In this document: piece after piece, positions 44,795 through 53,694 of the stretch
Numbering within the stretch: the stretch's first letter is position 1
Layout: every line of letters begins with the position of its first letter
NCBI GenBank assembly: GCA_949283025.1
Contig: CASDRB010000005.1
Span: 87,588-151,587 of the forward strand
Source: an uncultured bacterium
GTDB lineage: Bacteria; Bacillota_I; Bacilli_A; RFN20; CAG-826
Length of the DNA: 64,000 nt
Direction of reading: 5' to 3'
Program-made: the position numbers and the translations under genes
The notes under the pieces: model-generated
The model's database searches: none
What the model saw: the letters and a program-made list of their open reading frames with translations, nothing else
Told to the model about the DNA's origin: nothing

Positions 44795-45074
44795 TTAAAG
44801 AGATATTAAAAAAGGTAGTTCGTAATAAGTTCCATCGTCTAAAATTATTTTTCTACTTCATAAATAACATCATAACGATTTTTATAAATTAAATTATAAG
44901 CAGCAAGATTTTTTGTTTATTTAATGCACTGTTATCATTAATATGAACTACTTCATTTTCTTTAATAGCAAAATTAAAATACGAATTAGAATATTCACTG
45001 ACAAATGGTAAAGTATTAACACACGAACATAGTGTTAATAAGAAAACAAAGATAAATAAGAATTTACTTTTCAT
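44795..45074 (-). pseudogene. Lipoprotein gene with two frameshifts in A runs
   Basis: Starts MKSKFLFIFVFLLTLCSC, a lipoprotein signal peptide, and reads openly to ALNKQK. Adding one A in the A6 run (plus-strand T 44909-44914) continues as NLAAYNLIYKNRYDVIYEVE, and one A in the A5 run (44848-44852) continues as IILDDGTYYELPFLISL, then stop. The restored protein would be about 93 aa. Without the additions it ends after 61 codons. I do not recognise it; it is not clearly related to the flanking paralogue pair. Confidence 0.65.
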
Positions 45075-45093
45075 AGACCATCAATAAAGAAAA

Positions 45094-45378
45094 CTAGGAA
45101 TATCTAAAAAAATTATATACATAAATGTATTCGTCTTTATTTAAAAGTTTTTGTTGCTCATTTATGAGTAATTCTTCTTTTAATAAAGGATTGCTTACAA
45201 TGATAATATCGATTTTATCTAATTCTTCTTCAAACGCAAAAGTATGAATTAAAGTTCTCATATGCTTTAAAGGGCAAGGCAAATATTGCTGTGTCCACAA
45301 AGCATATTCAACATCTTCTAAACTATAATAAGTAACAGAACTTTGCCATTGTTGGCCTTTATCTTTCCAACATAACAC
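45094..45378 (-). pseudogene. 5'-truncated lipoprotein paralogue
   Basis: About 94 codons matching the C-terminal part of the intact gene at 44326-44763: LCWKDKGQQW, QQYLPCPLKHMRTLIHTF, DKIDIIIVSNPLL and DEYIYVYNFF align in order. No signal peptide or ribosome site is present; the open frame runs upstream only into the rbfA terminator (about 12 codons, then stops). It looks like a copy whose 5' end was lost. Confidence 0.65.
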
Positions 45379-45389
45379 ATGACCATTAG

Positions 45390-45430
45390 AAAAATGATAA
45401 CAAGGATATTATAGTTACTCTTGTTATCAT
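45390..45430 (-). terminator. rbfA terminator (end of the rimP-nusA-infB operon)
   Basis: On the minus strand 11-bp arms ATGATAACAAG and CTTGTTATCAT (45430-45420 and 45404-45394) with a 15-nt loop, then five T. It begins 9 nt after the rbfA stop. Confidence 0.85.
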
Positions 45431-45438
45431 TTATTTTT

Positions 45439-45780
45439 TTATTTATTGATTTTGCCGATTAATTCATCTAACTTTTGTACTTTTTGATAAGTATCATCGT
45501 AAACAAATGTCAATTCAGGAACTCTTCTTGTATCCATCCGCTTAGCGAGTTGTGAACGAATGTACCCTTTTGATTTTTCTAAAACATCCATCCCGCTTTC
45601 CACTTGATTTTGATCAAAAAACGAGACATACACTTTAGCATGAGACAAATCGTTGGTCACCTTAACTTCAGGAATGGATACGAAACCTAGATGTGGATTT
45701 TTTAATTCAAATTGAATGATTTCCGAAAGATTTCTAGTAATGAGCGCTTGCAATCTTTGAATTTTATTATTGGTATTCAT
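45439..45780 (-). CDS. rbfA: Ribosome-binding factor A
   Basis: 113 aa, normal length. It has the KH-like fold signatures LGFVSIPEVKVTNDLSHAKV and the C-terminal RRVPELTFVYDDTYQKVQKL. It helps mature the 30S subunit and the 16S 5' end. Start overlaps the infB stop (TAATG). Last gene before a terminator. Confidence 0.96.
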   Translation of the reverse strand: MNTNNKIQRLQALITRNLSEIIQFELKNPHLGFVSIPEVKVTNDLSHAKVYVSFFDQNQVESGMDVLEKSKGYIRSQLAKRMDTRRVPELTFVYDDTYQKVQKLDELIGKINK

Positions 45781-47609
45781 TACTTAGATTCCTCCACCAT
45801 CTCATATCCTTCGATGATGTCATATTCTTTTATATCATTGAAATTTTCAATTAAAATGCCACATTCAAAGCCAAATTTAACTTCTTTGGCTTGGTCTTTT
45901 CCTCTTTGTAATGAAGCAATTTTTCCTTCATAGATGACAACGCCTTCACGCATGACGCGGATTAATGAATTATTTTTAATGACTCCTTCAGTCACCATGC
46001 ATCCCGCGATAGTGCCCAAACGAGAAACCTTAAACAACTGTCTTATTTCAGCTTGACCAGTTACTTTTTCCACCATCACTGGTTTTAATAAACCTTTAGC
46101 AGCCGCTTCAATTTCTTCAAGTAAAGCATAGATGATACGGTGTAATCTAATTTCTACTTTTTCTTCTAAAGCTTTGGCTCTTGTTTTAGCATCAGGACGA
46201 ACATTAAAGCCATAAATAATTGCCTTTGAAGCCGACGCTAATAAGACGTCAGATTCAGTGATAGCACCAGAAGTAGCACGAATTACATTAATTCTAACAT
46301 TAGGGACATTAATTTTACCTAAAGACGCTTTAACTGCTTCAGCAGAACCAGTCGAATCGGCTTTCAAAACGATATTAATCGTTTGAATTTCGCCCTCTTT
46401 TTTAAGATTAAATAAATCTTCTAAAGTAGCCGCTGAGGTCGCTTTTTTCTCTTTAGCATCTTTTAATTGTCTTCTTCTTAAAGCAATTTCTCTTGCTTCT
46501 TTTTCGCTTTCAAAAGCCATAAAATGATCGCCAGCTTGAGGCACTTCACTCAAACCTATAACGCTTACTGGCGTAGCTGGAGCGGCAGTTTGCAAGACTT
46601 TTTTATGTTCATTAGTCATTCTTCTAACTTTACCATAACAAGTGCCAACAACTAAATGGTCCCCAGTTTTTAAAGTGCCATTTTGAATCAATAAAGTAGC
46701 TTTTGGACCTTCTTGTTTATCTAATTCGGCTTCTAAAACAATGCCTAATGCATAACGATTAGGATTGGCTTTTAATTCTTTTAATTCTGCTACTAAAATG
46801 ATTGCTTCTAACAATTTATCAATATTAATTTTCTTTTTAGCTGATATTTCCACGCAGACCGCATCGCCACCAAATTCTTCAACGACGATATTTTGCGCCA
46901 TCAATTCGTTTTTAACTCGGCTAGAATCAGCGCCAGGTTTATCAATTTTATTGATAGCAACAATAATTGGAACGCCGGCTGCATTAGCGTGGTCAATCGC
47001 TTCAATTGTTTGTGGCATGACACCATCATCGGCCGCAACTACTAAGACAACAATATCTGTAACAGATGCACCGCGACTTCTCATCGCTGTAAATGCTTCA
47101 TGTCCAGGAGTATCAATAAATGTAATTTTATGGCCGTTAATTTCTTTTTGATATGCACCAATTTCTTGAGATATGCCACCAACTTCATAATCGACTAAAT
47201 TCGAATCTCTAATCGCATCAATTAAAGTAGTTTTACCATGGTCGACATGACCCATAATAGTGACAACTGGCGCTCTTTCTTTTAAATCATTTGGATCGTC
47301 TTTAATTTCTAATTCTTCAAAATTTTCAGCTTCAACTAAAACCTTTTTTTGAAAATCATATCCAAATTCTAAACAGATAGTTCCAATCATTTCATCATTT
47401 AATAATGTGTTGATTGTCATCATTTGCCCTTTTAAGAAAAAGTATTTAATAATATCGCTTGCTAAGATATCTAAACTTTTTGCTAATTCACCAACACTAA
47501 TAGCGCCAGTATACACAAACACTCCATTATTAACTTTAGAACTAGATTGTTTAGAACTAACTTTAGTTGATACATTAACTTTTCGATCAAATGTGGGTTT
47601 TTTTGCCAT
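45780..47609 (-). CDS. infB: Translation initiation factor IF-2
   Basis: 609 aa, short because the N-terminal extension is small; only one IF2_N-type domain remains (about 30-85). G-domain motifs: GHVDHGKTTLIDAIR, DTPGHEAF, NKID and SAKK; then domains II-IV (to about 609). It brings initiator tRNA to the 30S subunit. Ribosome site AAGGTGATG region. 23 nt after ylxR. Confidence 0.98.
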   Translation of the reverse strand: MAKKPTFDRKVNVSTKVSSKQSSSKVNNGVFVYTGAISVGELAKSLDILASDIIKYFFLKGQMMTINTLLNDEMIGTICLEFGYDFQKKVLVEAENFEELEIKDDPNDLKERAPVVTIMGHVDHGKTTLIDAIRDSNLVDYEVGGISQEIGAYQKEINGHKITFIDTPGHEAFTAMRSRGASVTDIVVLVVAADDGVMPQTIEAIDHANAAGVPIIVAINKIDKPGADSSRVKNELMAQNIVVEEFGGDAVCVEISAKKKINIDKLLEAIILVAELKELKANPNRYALGIVLEAELDKQEGPKATLLIQNGTLKTGDHLVVGTCYGKVRRMTNEHKKVLQTAAPATPVSVIGLSEVPQAGDHFMAFESEKEAREIALRRRQLKDAKEKKATSAATLEDLFNLKKEGEIQTINIVLKADSTGSAEAVKASLGKINVPNVRINVIRATSGAITESDVLLASASKAIIYGFNVRPDAKTRAKALEEKVEIRLHRIIYALLEEIEAAAKGLLKPVMVEKVTGQAEIRQLFKVSRLGTIAGCMVTEGVIKNNSLIRVMREGVVIYEGKIASLQRGKDQAKEVKFGFECGILIENFNDIKEYDIIEGYEMVEESK

Positions 47610-47632
47610 AACATCACCTTCTTTCTTTAAAT

Positions 47633-47896
47633 TTATTTAATTAAGAGTTGATAGATTTGCTCATATATTAAATCATCAACATCACATTTTAATGCTTTCT
47701 TAAGCATTTTCTTTTTTTTAATAAGGTTAAATAAAGATAAATCTTTTTTAACATAAGCACCGCGACCAGCTATATTTTGATTTAAATCAATAACAACTGT
47801 TCCATCTGGGATTTTACAAACTCTTATTAATTCAGTTTTTTTTAATAAACCATCATATGCTAATGGCTTTCTTAATATTTCTTTTTTGCTATTCAT
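47633..47896 (-). CDS. ylxR: YlxR family RNA-binding protein (RnpM)
   Basis: 87 aa. Family features: RKP near the start, TELIRVCKIPDGTVVIDL and NIAGRGAYVKKD. The short segment that usually follows the first Arg-Lys (xxTGE/Cys part) differs here (LAYDGLLKK). YlxR of Bacillus binds RNase P RNA and modulates it. Overlaps nusA (TAATG). The usual YlxQ (L7Ae-like) gene between ylxR and infB is missing. Confidence 0.9.
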   Translation of the reverse strand: MNSKKEILRKPLAYDGLLKKTELIRVCKIPDGTVVIDLNQNIAGRGAYVKKDLSLFNLIKKKKMLKKALKCDVDDLIYEQIYQLLIK

Positions 47897-49563
47897 TATT
47901 TATCATCGTCATCATAATAATCGTCATATTCATCATAATCGACATCTTCGTCGTCGTATTCATCACCATCAAATTCGTCTTCTTCTTCAAATTGACGCAA
48001 TTCTTCTTCGGTATAAATAGACATTCTTTGCGATGGATCAACGCTAGTGACGATACCAGTTTCGTGCTCTTCGCTATCCTTTTTCTTTTTCTTAAATTTA
48101 GTTTGATTGGCTTTAGATTTTTTAGCTTCGTCAGCCAATTCTTTTTCTAAATCTTGCAAAGTAGTCGTCGTTTTAACTTCCATAGTTGGAACGACAGGCT
48201 CGACTACTTTTTCTTGTTTGGCTGGCTCTGGTGTGACTTCGACTTTTTCTTCGATGACTTCTTGATGAACTTGTGGTTGTTCTAAAACCTCATCTAAACG
48301 ATCAGCTTCTTCTTCTAAAGTTTCAATTTCTTCTTCACTCAACTCTTCATCATAATGTCTTTGATCAGGAGCAACATAACCACTTTGTGCCAATTCTTTG
48401 GCTTGTTCGGCTTTTTGTTGAGCCTCATAAGCAGCTATAGCTGCTTTTTGTCTTTCTTCGACATCCATTCTTTCTAATTCTTCATAAGTTTGATAAGTGT
48501 CGCCATCTTGAAGAGCTTGATCTAATTCTTTAATGGTAATGTTATATCCAGTTAAACGAGACGCTAAACGAACATTGACCCATTTGCGACCTAACGCTAA
48601 TGAAAGGGTCTCGTTATTGACCACCGCTAAAGCAGTCTTGTGTTCTTTATCAACATTAACACCGACAACTTGAGCTGGTTTTAAAGCCTCGATAATAAAT
48701 AATCCAGCATTTTCACTATAGCCGATGACATCGACTTTTTCTTTATTTGATGAGTTGCCTAATTGAGCGACCACTTTTTGAATTCTTGTCCCGTTAGGAC
48801 CAATGCAAGCACCGGCAGGATCAACATTTGGATCATTACTATAAACAGCGACTTTGCTTCTTTCACCAGCTTCACGAGCGATTCCTTTAATAATAATTGT
48901 GCCATCATAAACTTCGTGAATCTCTTCTTCAAAGACACGTTTTAAATACCCTTCATTAGCACGAGATACGACGATTCGCGCCCCTTTTGGTCCGCTAGCT
49001 ACATCGCTGACATACAATTTAATAATATCTTTAGCGCGAAACTTTTCGTCGCCAATTAATTCTTTTTTAGGCACAAAAATAGTGGCCCTAGAAATATTGA
49101 CAGAAAGACCATTTTCTTCAACTTTTTCCACTACACCGGTAATCATTTCGCCGATTTTATCTTTATATACAGTGTATAAAGCTTCTTTTTCAGCTTCGCT
49201 GATTTTTTGTTTTAATACAGATTTAATAGATAAAGCGGTCGATTTAACAATCTCTTCTGGCTTACATGGAATACGATAATAATCTCCAACTTTATAATTT
49301 TTGTTTTCTTTTTGAGCGTCCGCTAATGAGATTTCTAAAAAGTCATCTTCGACTTCATCGACGACAGTTTTAAGTTGAGCCATATCAATCGTACCTTTTT
49401 CAGCATCGATATTAACTTCAACCAAAGCATCATCGCCCCCTAATTGTTTTTTTAAGCCTTTTGTCATCGCTTCTTTTAAAGCGGTTAAAATGCTTTCTTT
49501 AGAAATACCTTTCGCACTTTCTAATTCGTTTAATGCATCTAAAAATTGCTTGGCATCAATCAT
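47896..49563 (-). CDS. nusA: Transcription factor NusA with a long acidic C-terminal extension
   Basis: 555 aa. NusA-N domain (about 1-130), S1 (about 135-200, GEMITGVVEKVEENGLSVNI), two KH domains (about 205-345, ACIGPNGTRIQKV). From about 360 to 555 there is an extension absent from the roughly 370-residue Bacillus protein: Glu/Ala/Gln-rich helices, a Val/Pro/Lys/Glu stretch, a Lys-rich patch (KKSKANQTKFKKKKKD) and an Asp/Tyr tail. NusA promotes pausing and termination. SD AAGGAG lies 9 nt before the ATG. Confidence 0.96.
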   Translation of the reverse strand: MIDAKQFLDALNELESAKGISKESILTALKEAMTKGLKKQLGGDDALVEVNIDAEKGTIDMAQLKTVVDEVEDDFLEISLADAQKENKNYKVGDYYRIPCKPEEIVKSTALSIKSVLKQKISEAEKEALYTVYKDKIGEMITGVVEKVEENGLSVNISRATIFVPKKELIGDEKFRAKDIIKLYVSDVASGPKGARIVVSRANEGYLKRVFEEEIHEVYDGTIIIKGIAREAGERSKVAVYSNDPNVDPAGACIGPNGTRIQKVVAQLGNSSNKEKVDVIGYSENAGLFIIEALKPAQVVGVNVDKEHKTALAVVNNETLSLALGRKWVNVRLASRLTGYNITIKELDQALQDGDTYQTYEELERMDVEERQKAAIAAYEAQQKAEQAKELAQSGYVAPDQRHYDEELSEEEIETLEEEADRLDEVLEQPQVHQEVIEEKVEVTPEPAKQEKVVEPVVPTMEVKTTTTLQDLEKELADEAKKSKANQTKFKKKKKDSEEHETGIVTSVDPSQRMSIYTEEELRQFEEEDEFDGDEYDDEDVDYDEYDDYYDDDDK

Positions 49564-49577
49564 TTTTGTTTACTCCT

Positions 49578-50036
49578 TTAAAATTTAATAGCCAATCGCG
49601 CTTTAGCGATATTTTTTAATGTTAATTCTGCGTTAAATTCACGCGTTTTGATTTTATAATTTAATACAAGTTTTTCATCATCACAGTAAACGATGCTGCC
49701 TTGCATGATGTTTTCACCCTTATAAGGATTGATGAGGTGAAGTTGTACGTAACGCCCGACATAATCTTTTAATTTATCAATAGAAATCGGTTTTTCAGCC
49801 CCTAGTGAGGAAACATCAAGCATATATGATTCATCACCAGTATCTAATGTATCTAAATATTCTGATAGTTTCTGGCTGATTTCGCATATCGCATTCATAT
49901 CAATCGGCTCTATTCTGTCGACGACAATTGATAAAATTAAATCACCTTTTTCTTTTTTGGATGTTAAAGAAATTAAGTCGTATCCTAATTCTTTTACCTT
50001 ATCATTTAAAGCGTCTTTTAATAAATTTACGTTCAC
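49578..50036 (-). CDS. rimP: Ribosome maturation factor RimP
   Basis: 152 aa from a GTG at 50036; AGGAGG lies 5 nt before it. Family features: LKDALNDKVKELGYDLISL, LDVSSLGAEKPI (usual LEVSSPG with Leu here) and the C-terminal SH3-like domain. It acts in 30S maturation. First gene of the rimP-nusA-ylxR-infB-rbfA operon, with a folded leader. Confidence 0.95.
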   Translation of the reverse strand: MNVNLLKDALNDKVKELGYDLISLTSKKEKGDLILSIVVDRIEPIDMNAICEISQKLSEYLDTLDTGDESYMLDVSSLGAEKPISIDKLKDYVGRYVQLHLINPYKGENIMQGSIVYCDDEKLVLNYKIKTREFNAELTLKNIAKARLAIKF

Positions 50037-50150
50037 TTGAACCTCCTTTTAAATATAAAGAGTGGCCCGAGAGCCACTCTTATTAAAATTAAGAGTTATC
50101 GATAGTTTCCTACCGCCTTTAATCATATATGAGTCGATAAGAAGAGTCAA
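50037..50150 (-). promoter_or_regulatory. Promoter and structured leader of the rimP-nusA-infB operon
   Basis: On the minus strand -35 TTGACT (50150-50145), 17 nt, -10 TATGAT (50127-50122). The RNA would begin near 50115 with a hairpin CGGTAG-GAAA-CTATCG (50115-50100). Then ACTCTTA (50096-90 arm as read TAAGAGT on the plus strand) can pair with TAAGAGT, or AAGAGTGGC (50081-50073) can pair with GCCACTCTT (50066-50058). The two share the same middle strand. The second is followed by TATATTT and then the AGGAGG of rimP. It looks like a weak terminator or attenuator. In Bacillus the nusA operon is, as I recall, controlled by a NusA-dependent leader terminator. Confidence 0.7.
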
Positions 50151-50163
50151 TAATAATTTAACT

Positions 50164-51177
50164 TTAGTTAATTTTAAAAACAAAGGGAATATTTGCTTCT
50201 TCCATATCTTTTGCAACATTTATTTCATCACCAGAAAGAATTTTAAAGTATTCTTCATACAAAATTCTATCTTCAGGATTTTCTACTCTTGTAGTGTAAT
50301 TTGTTTTTTCATTAGGACTAGTGTTAGGAACTCCAACTAGGGTCGTATTGTTTATATATTTAATATCTTCTCCATTTATTGCTTTATATGTTGCATATAT
50401 TTGAAAAGAAGAATTATCGTTTCTATATTTCCCAACCTGTTGCGAAACAACTTCAAAACTATATCCTTGTTGTCTTAATTCTTCCATTTGTCCAACATAT
50501 GAGTTTGATTTAAGTAAACTTTCTGCCGAATTATAATTTGCTATGTCATAGTAATCAATAATTTCTGTACCAACATTATTTGTGTATATTGCATCGTAAA
50601 TAGAATCTATATTGTCATTATATCCTGTTCGCAGTTCATATACTTTTAGTTCACTATTTCTTTCAAAAACTGCATTGGTCAACAACTCATTATCTTCAAT
50701 GCTAATGTTTACAAGTTTAACTAATTTACAATTTGAAGGCATCATAGTTGAAACGAATGCGTTAACAGATGCATAAGACACTTCATTCTCTGGAATTGTG
50801 TATGTTAAAGTTTCAGACCAATCTGATTTATATAAACTAGTTGACCCATCTTCATTTTCTATTTCTGCAAGAGCTTGAACTTTAAATGTCGTGATGGAAT
50901 CTTTTACGACATAAAAATAAGAGTTTTCACTCGTTTCAAAATAATCATCGTCGTCGTTAATAGAAATATAGTAACTATCAGCTTCTTCCACTGCATCCCA
51001 TGAAAGAATATAATTCTTGTCGTCATATTGTAAATTTTTAGCTTTATCTGGTTTATTTTGATTAGAGGTTTCAAATACTCCCAACATATTAAGGATTAAA
51101 AATCCTCCTAATCCAACACCTACTAAAGCGATTGCACCAACTAAAACATTAATTACAACTTTTGCTGTTTTTTTCAT
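50164..51177 (-). CDS. Membrane-anchored protein with an FN3-like domain, unknown function
   Basis: 337 aa. One N-terminal membrane segment (about 10-34, glycine/valine-rich) and then an extracellular part. Residues about 42-132 fit a fibronectin type III-like fold (KAKNLQYDDKNYILSWDAVEEADSYYISI). The remainder (135-337) is a Tyr/Asn-rich domain that I do not recognise. Ribosome site AAGGTG. Single gene between the rimP operon and the CNNM genes. Confidence 0.75.
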   Translation of the reverse strand: MKKTAKVVINVLVGAIALVGVGLGGFLILNMLGVFETSNQNKPDKAKNLQYDDKNYILSWDAVEEADSYYISINDDDDYFETSENSYFYVVKDSITTFKVQALAEIENEDGSTSLYKSDWSETLTYTIPENEVSYASVNAFVSTMMPSNCKLVKLVNISIEDNELLTNAVFERNSELKVYELRTGYNDNIDSIYDAIYTNNVGTEIIDYYDIANYNSAESLLKSNSYVGQMEELRQQGYSFEVVSQQVGKYRNDNSSFQIYATYKAINGEDIKYINNTTLVGVPNTSPNEKTNYTTRVENPEDRILYEEYFKILSGDEINVAKDMEEANIPFVFKIN

Positions 51178-51244
51178 ATGTAATTCACCTTGATAAATAT
51201 AGGAATATTTTATTGTAAAATATTTGCCATATCAACATAATTAA

Positions 51245-52543
51245 TTATTGTTTATCTATTATCCTTACTAAAATCTTTTTAACTGTGTGATGTTTTCCTA
51301 AAGCAATTACTTTTAAAATTAGATTTTTATATTCAACCGTATCATTAATATTTGCAAAACGATCATCTAAAAGTTCAATAATAAAACCACCTATTGTTAC
51401 ATATTCAGTATCAATACTATTAAAATCTAAATCAAAATGTTGACAAAAATCTTCTAAATTTAAGCCACCATCGACGATAAAATCACCATTAGAAGTTTTA
51501 TCAATAATCGTGTTTAAATGGTCATTTTCATCCCAAATCTCACCCACTATTTCTTCAATGATGTCTTCTTTTGTAATCATGCCTTCTGTTCCACCATATT
51601 CATCTAAAACGATGGCGATATCGGTTTTATTGGTGTTAAAAAATTGATAGACATCATTAATTTCAGTTGTCTTTGGAAAAAAAGATATAGAATGGACAAT
51701 ATCTTTAATTGATTTTGTCTTTTTTTCTAATTTTAATTTAATTAATTCTTTACTGGTTACATATCCGATGATGTTATCGATATTACCATCAAAAATAATA
51801 ATCTTAGAATAATTAAATGTATGATAGTTATTGCAAATTGTGTCAATATCAGTTTTTATATCAAAACCAAATATTTTTGTGCGAGGAGTCATAATTTGAA
51901 AAATTTCTGTAGATGCATAATCAATTGTATCTCTTAATAATTCTGCTTTATCCTCATCAATTAGACCTTGTTTTTCCCCTTCATCAATCATTTCATGAAG
52001 TTCGTCTTCTTTAATTTGCACTTTTTTTACTTTTTTATTGATAGGATAGCAAATTATGGCTCCAAAGCCGCCGACAATAAAAGTAATTGGCAAAGTTATA
52101 TAATAACAAACGCTGATTGCAAAAGAATACCATCTAGTCAATTTATAATTATAAATTTTTCCTAATGATTTAGCGATGATTTCACCAAAAGTAATCTTTA
52201 AAACTAGCATGCACATCGAAGCAATTAAACCGATTGATTCTTGTATTTTAGGATCGCTGATAGTTAAAATTTGGATGGCGATGGTAATACCCAATAAAGT
52301 TGAAATAGTATCTAAAGCAACATTGATTGTGTCGTTTAATAACAATATTGTCGAGATAGTTTTATCATAATTTTTACTTAATTTTAATGCGCGATTCACA
52401 CTTTTGTTTTTCGGGTTAGATTTTAATGAATGTTCCAATTTTTTAATAGATACGCTTCCATATGCCATGTCAGCGCTAGAAAAAAAGATACTTAAAACCA
52501 TTAATATCGCTAAAAGAATGCTATACACAATTATTAAAATCAT
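51245..52543 (-). CDS. CNNM/CBS membrane protein with CorC_HlyC domain (hemolysin C/CorB-like)
   Basis: 432 aa. A CNNM transmembrane domain (about 1-180, SADMAYGSVSIKKLEHSL), a pair of CBS domains (about 200-340, QIMTPRTKIFGFDI and DIAIVLDEYGGTEGMITKEDI) and a C-terminal CorC_HlyC domain (about 350-432, DGGLNLEDFCQHFDL). Members are linked to Mg2+ or cobalt transport and membrane integrity. It overlaps its paralogue by 4 nt (ATGA), suggesting the two form a heteromeric complex. Confidence 0.9.
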   Translation of the reverse strand: MILIIVYSILLAILMVLSIFFSSADMAYGSVSIKKLEHSLKSNPKNKSVNRALKLSKNYDKTISTILLLNDTINVALDTISTLLGITIAIQILTISDPKIQESIGLIASMCMLVLKITFGEIIAKSLGKIYNYKLTRWYSFAISVCYYITLPITFIVGGFGAIICYPINKKVKKVQIKEDELHEMIDEGEKQGLIDEDKAELLRDTIDYASTEIFQIMTPRTKIFGFDIKTDIDTICNNYHTFNYSKIIIFDGNIDNIIGYVTSKELIKLKLEKKTKSIKDIVHSISFFPKTTEINDVYQFFNTNKTDIAIVLDEYGGTEGMITKEDIIEEIVGEIWDENDHLNTIIDKTSNGDFIVDGGLNLEDFCQHFDLDFNSIDTEYVTIGGFIIELLDDRFANINDTVEYKNLILKVIALGKHHTVKKILVRIIDKQ

Positions 52544-53655
52544 TGTTTTGCCTCCTTTTTAATAGGAAGTAAATTAGGATTTTGACCAACTAATTGATTT
52601 AAAATATCTTCCATCGTAACCATTCCGATTACTTCTTCTTGATGGTTTTTGACTAAAGCAAGATGGATTCTAGTTTTATTTAATTCATTAAAAATATCAT
52701 CAACTTTATCATCTAAATAAGCAAAGACAGGTTCTAAAACAACACTTCTTATATCTAAATGACGGTCTTTAGCGTATTCTTTAAAATAACGGTTGATAGA
52801 AAAAATACCTACAAATTCATTTTTTTCTAAATCAAATACGGGAAATCTAGAAAATGAACTATTCAAAATTATTTGATTGATTTTTTCAATAGTTAAATCT
52901 TTGTTAGTTATATAAACCATTTGATTTAATGGGGTAAAAACAGATTCAATGCTGATTGAATCAAAACTGAATGCTTTTTTTAAAATTTCCATTTCATTGG
53001 GCTCTAATAATTTTTCATCAGGATTGACGATGTTTTCATCGCTGATAGCTTCATCAGCTGCCATGACAAAATCTTCTTTAGATAGCATATTAGTCTCTTT
53101 GATTTTAAATATTTTATGAACTAATTTTAAAACTAATCTAAAAAATAAAATAATTGGATAAAAAATAATTCCAACAATAAAATCTGGCCATGCTAGGACA
53201 TAAACCATCTTATCAGGAATTGATTTGGACAAAATTTTAGGAATAGTATCTGCCACTATATATAACAAACTAGCCATTACAATCGTCGATAAAACAGCTT
53301 CCACTGAATCTCCTAAACCATAAGCATTGCATAAATTATAAAATAAGACCGCTGAAATAAATGACATGATGGTTTGAGCGATATTGTTTCCTACTAATAC
53401 ACTTACAAGTGTATCTTCAAATTTTTCACTCAATCGCACAATAATTTTTGCTGTTATTTTTCCTTGCGAAGCTAGCACTTTGAAATGATACTTATTACAA
53501 TTAGAAAAAGCATTTTCAGATGCTGAAAAAATAGCAGAACAAATCAATAATAAAGCGATGATTATCCAACATAGCCAATCTGGCATGCCAAAAACCGTGG
53601 CACTAGGGCCAGGGTCATCAACAGCAGATAAAACTAGTGAACCAGTTATATTCAT
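52540..53655 (-). CDS. CNNM/CBS membrane protein, shorter paralogue without CorC_HlyC domain
   Basis: 371 aa. CNNM domain (about 25-200, FSASENAFSNCNKYHFKVL) and two CBS domains (about 230-365, ESVFTPLNQMVYI and HLALVKNHQEEVIGMVTMEDIL), ending soon after. The regulatory C-terminal domain of its neighbour is missing. No Shine-Dalgarno sequence; TATAGT (53664-53659) ends 3 nt before the ATG. First of the coupled pair. Confidence 0.88.
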   Translation of the reverse strand: MNITGSLVLSAVDDPGPSATVFGMPDWLCWIIIALLLICSAIFSASENAFSNCNKYHFKVLASQGKITAKIIVRLSEKFEDTLVSVLVGNNIAQTIMSFISAVLFYNLCNAYGLGDSVEAVLSTIVMASLLYIVADTIPKILSKSIPDKMVYVLAWPDFIVGIIFYPIILFFRLVLKLVHKIFKIKETNMLSKEDFVMAADEAISDENIVNPDEKLLEPNEMEILKKAFSFDSISIESVFTPLNQMVYITNKDLTIEKINQIILNSSFSRFPVFDLEKNEFVGIFSINRYFKEYAKDRHLDIRSVVLEPVFAYLDDKVDDIFNELNKTRIHLALVKNHQEEVIGMVTMEDILNQLVGQNPNLLPIKKEAKQ

Positions 53656-53694
53656 ATTACTATATATTTAAACAAAAAATATTTATTATTACAA

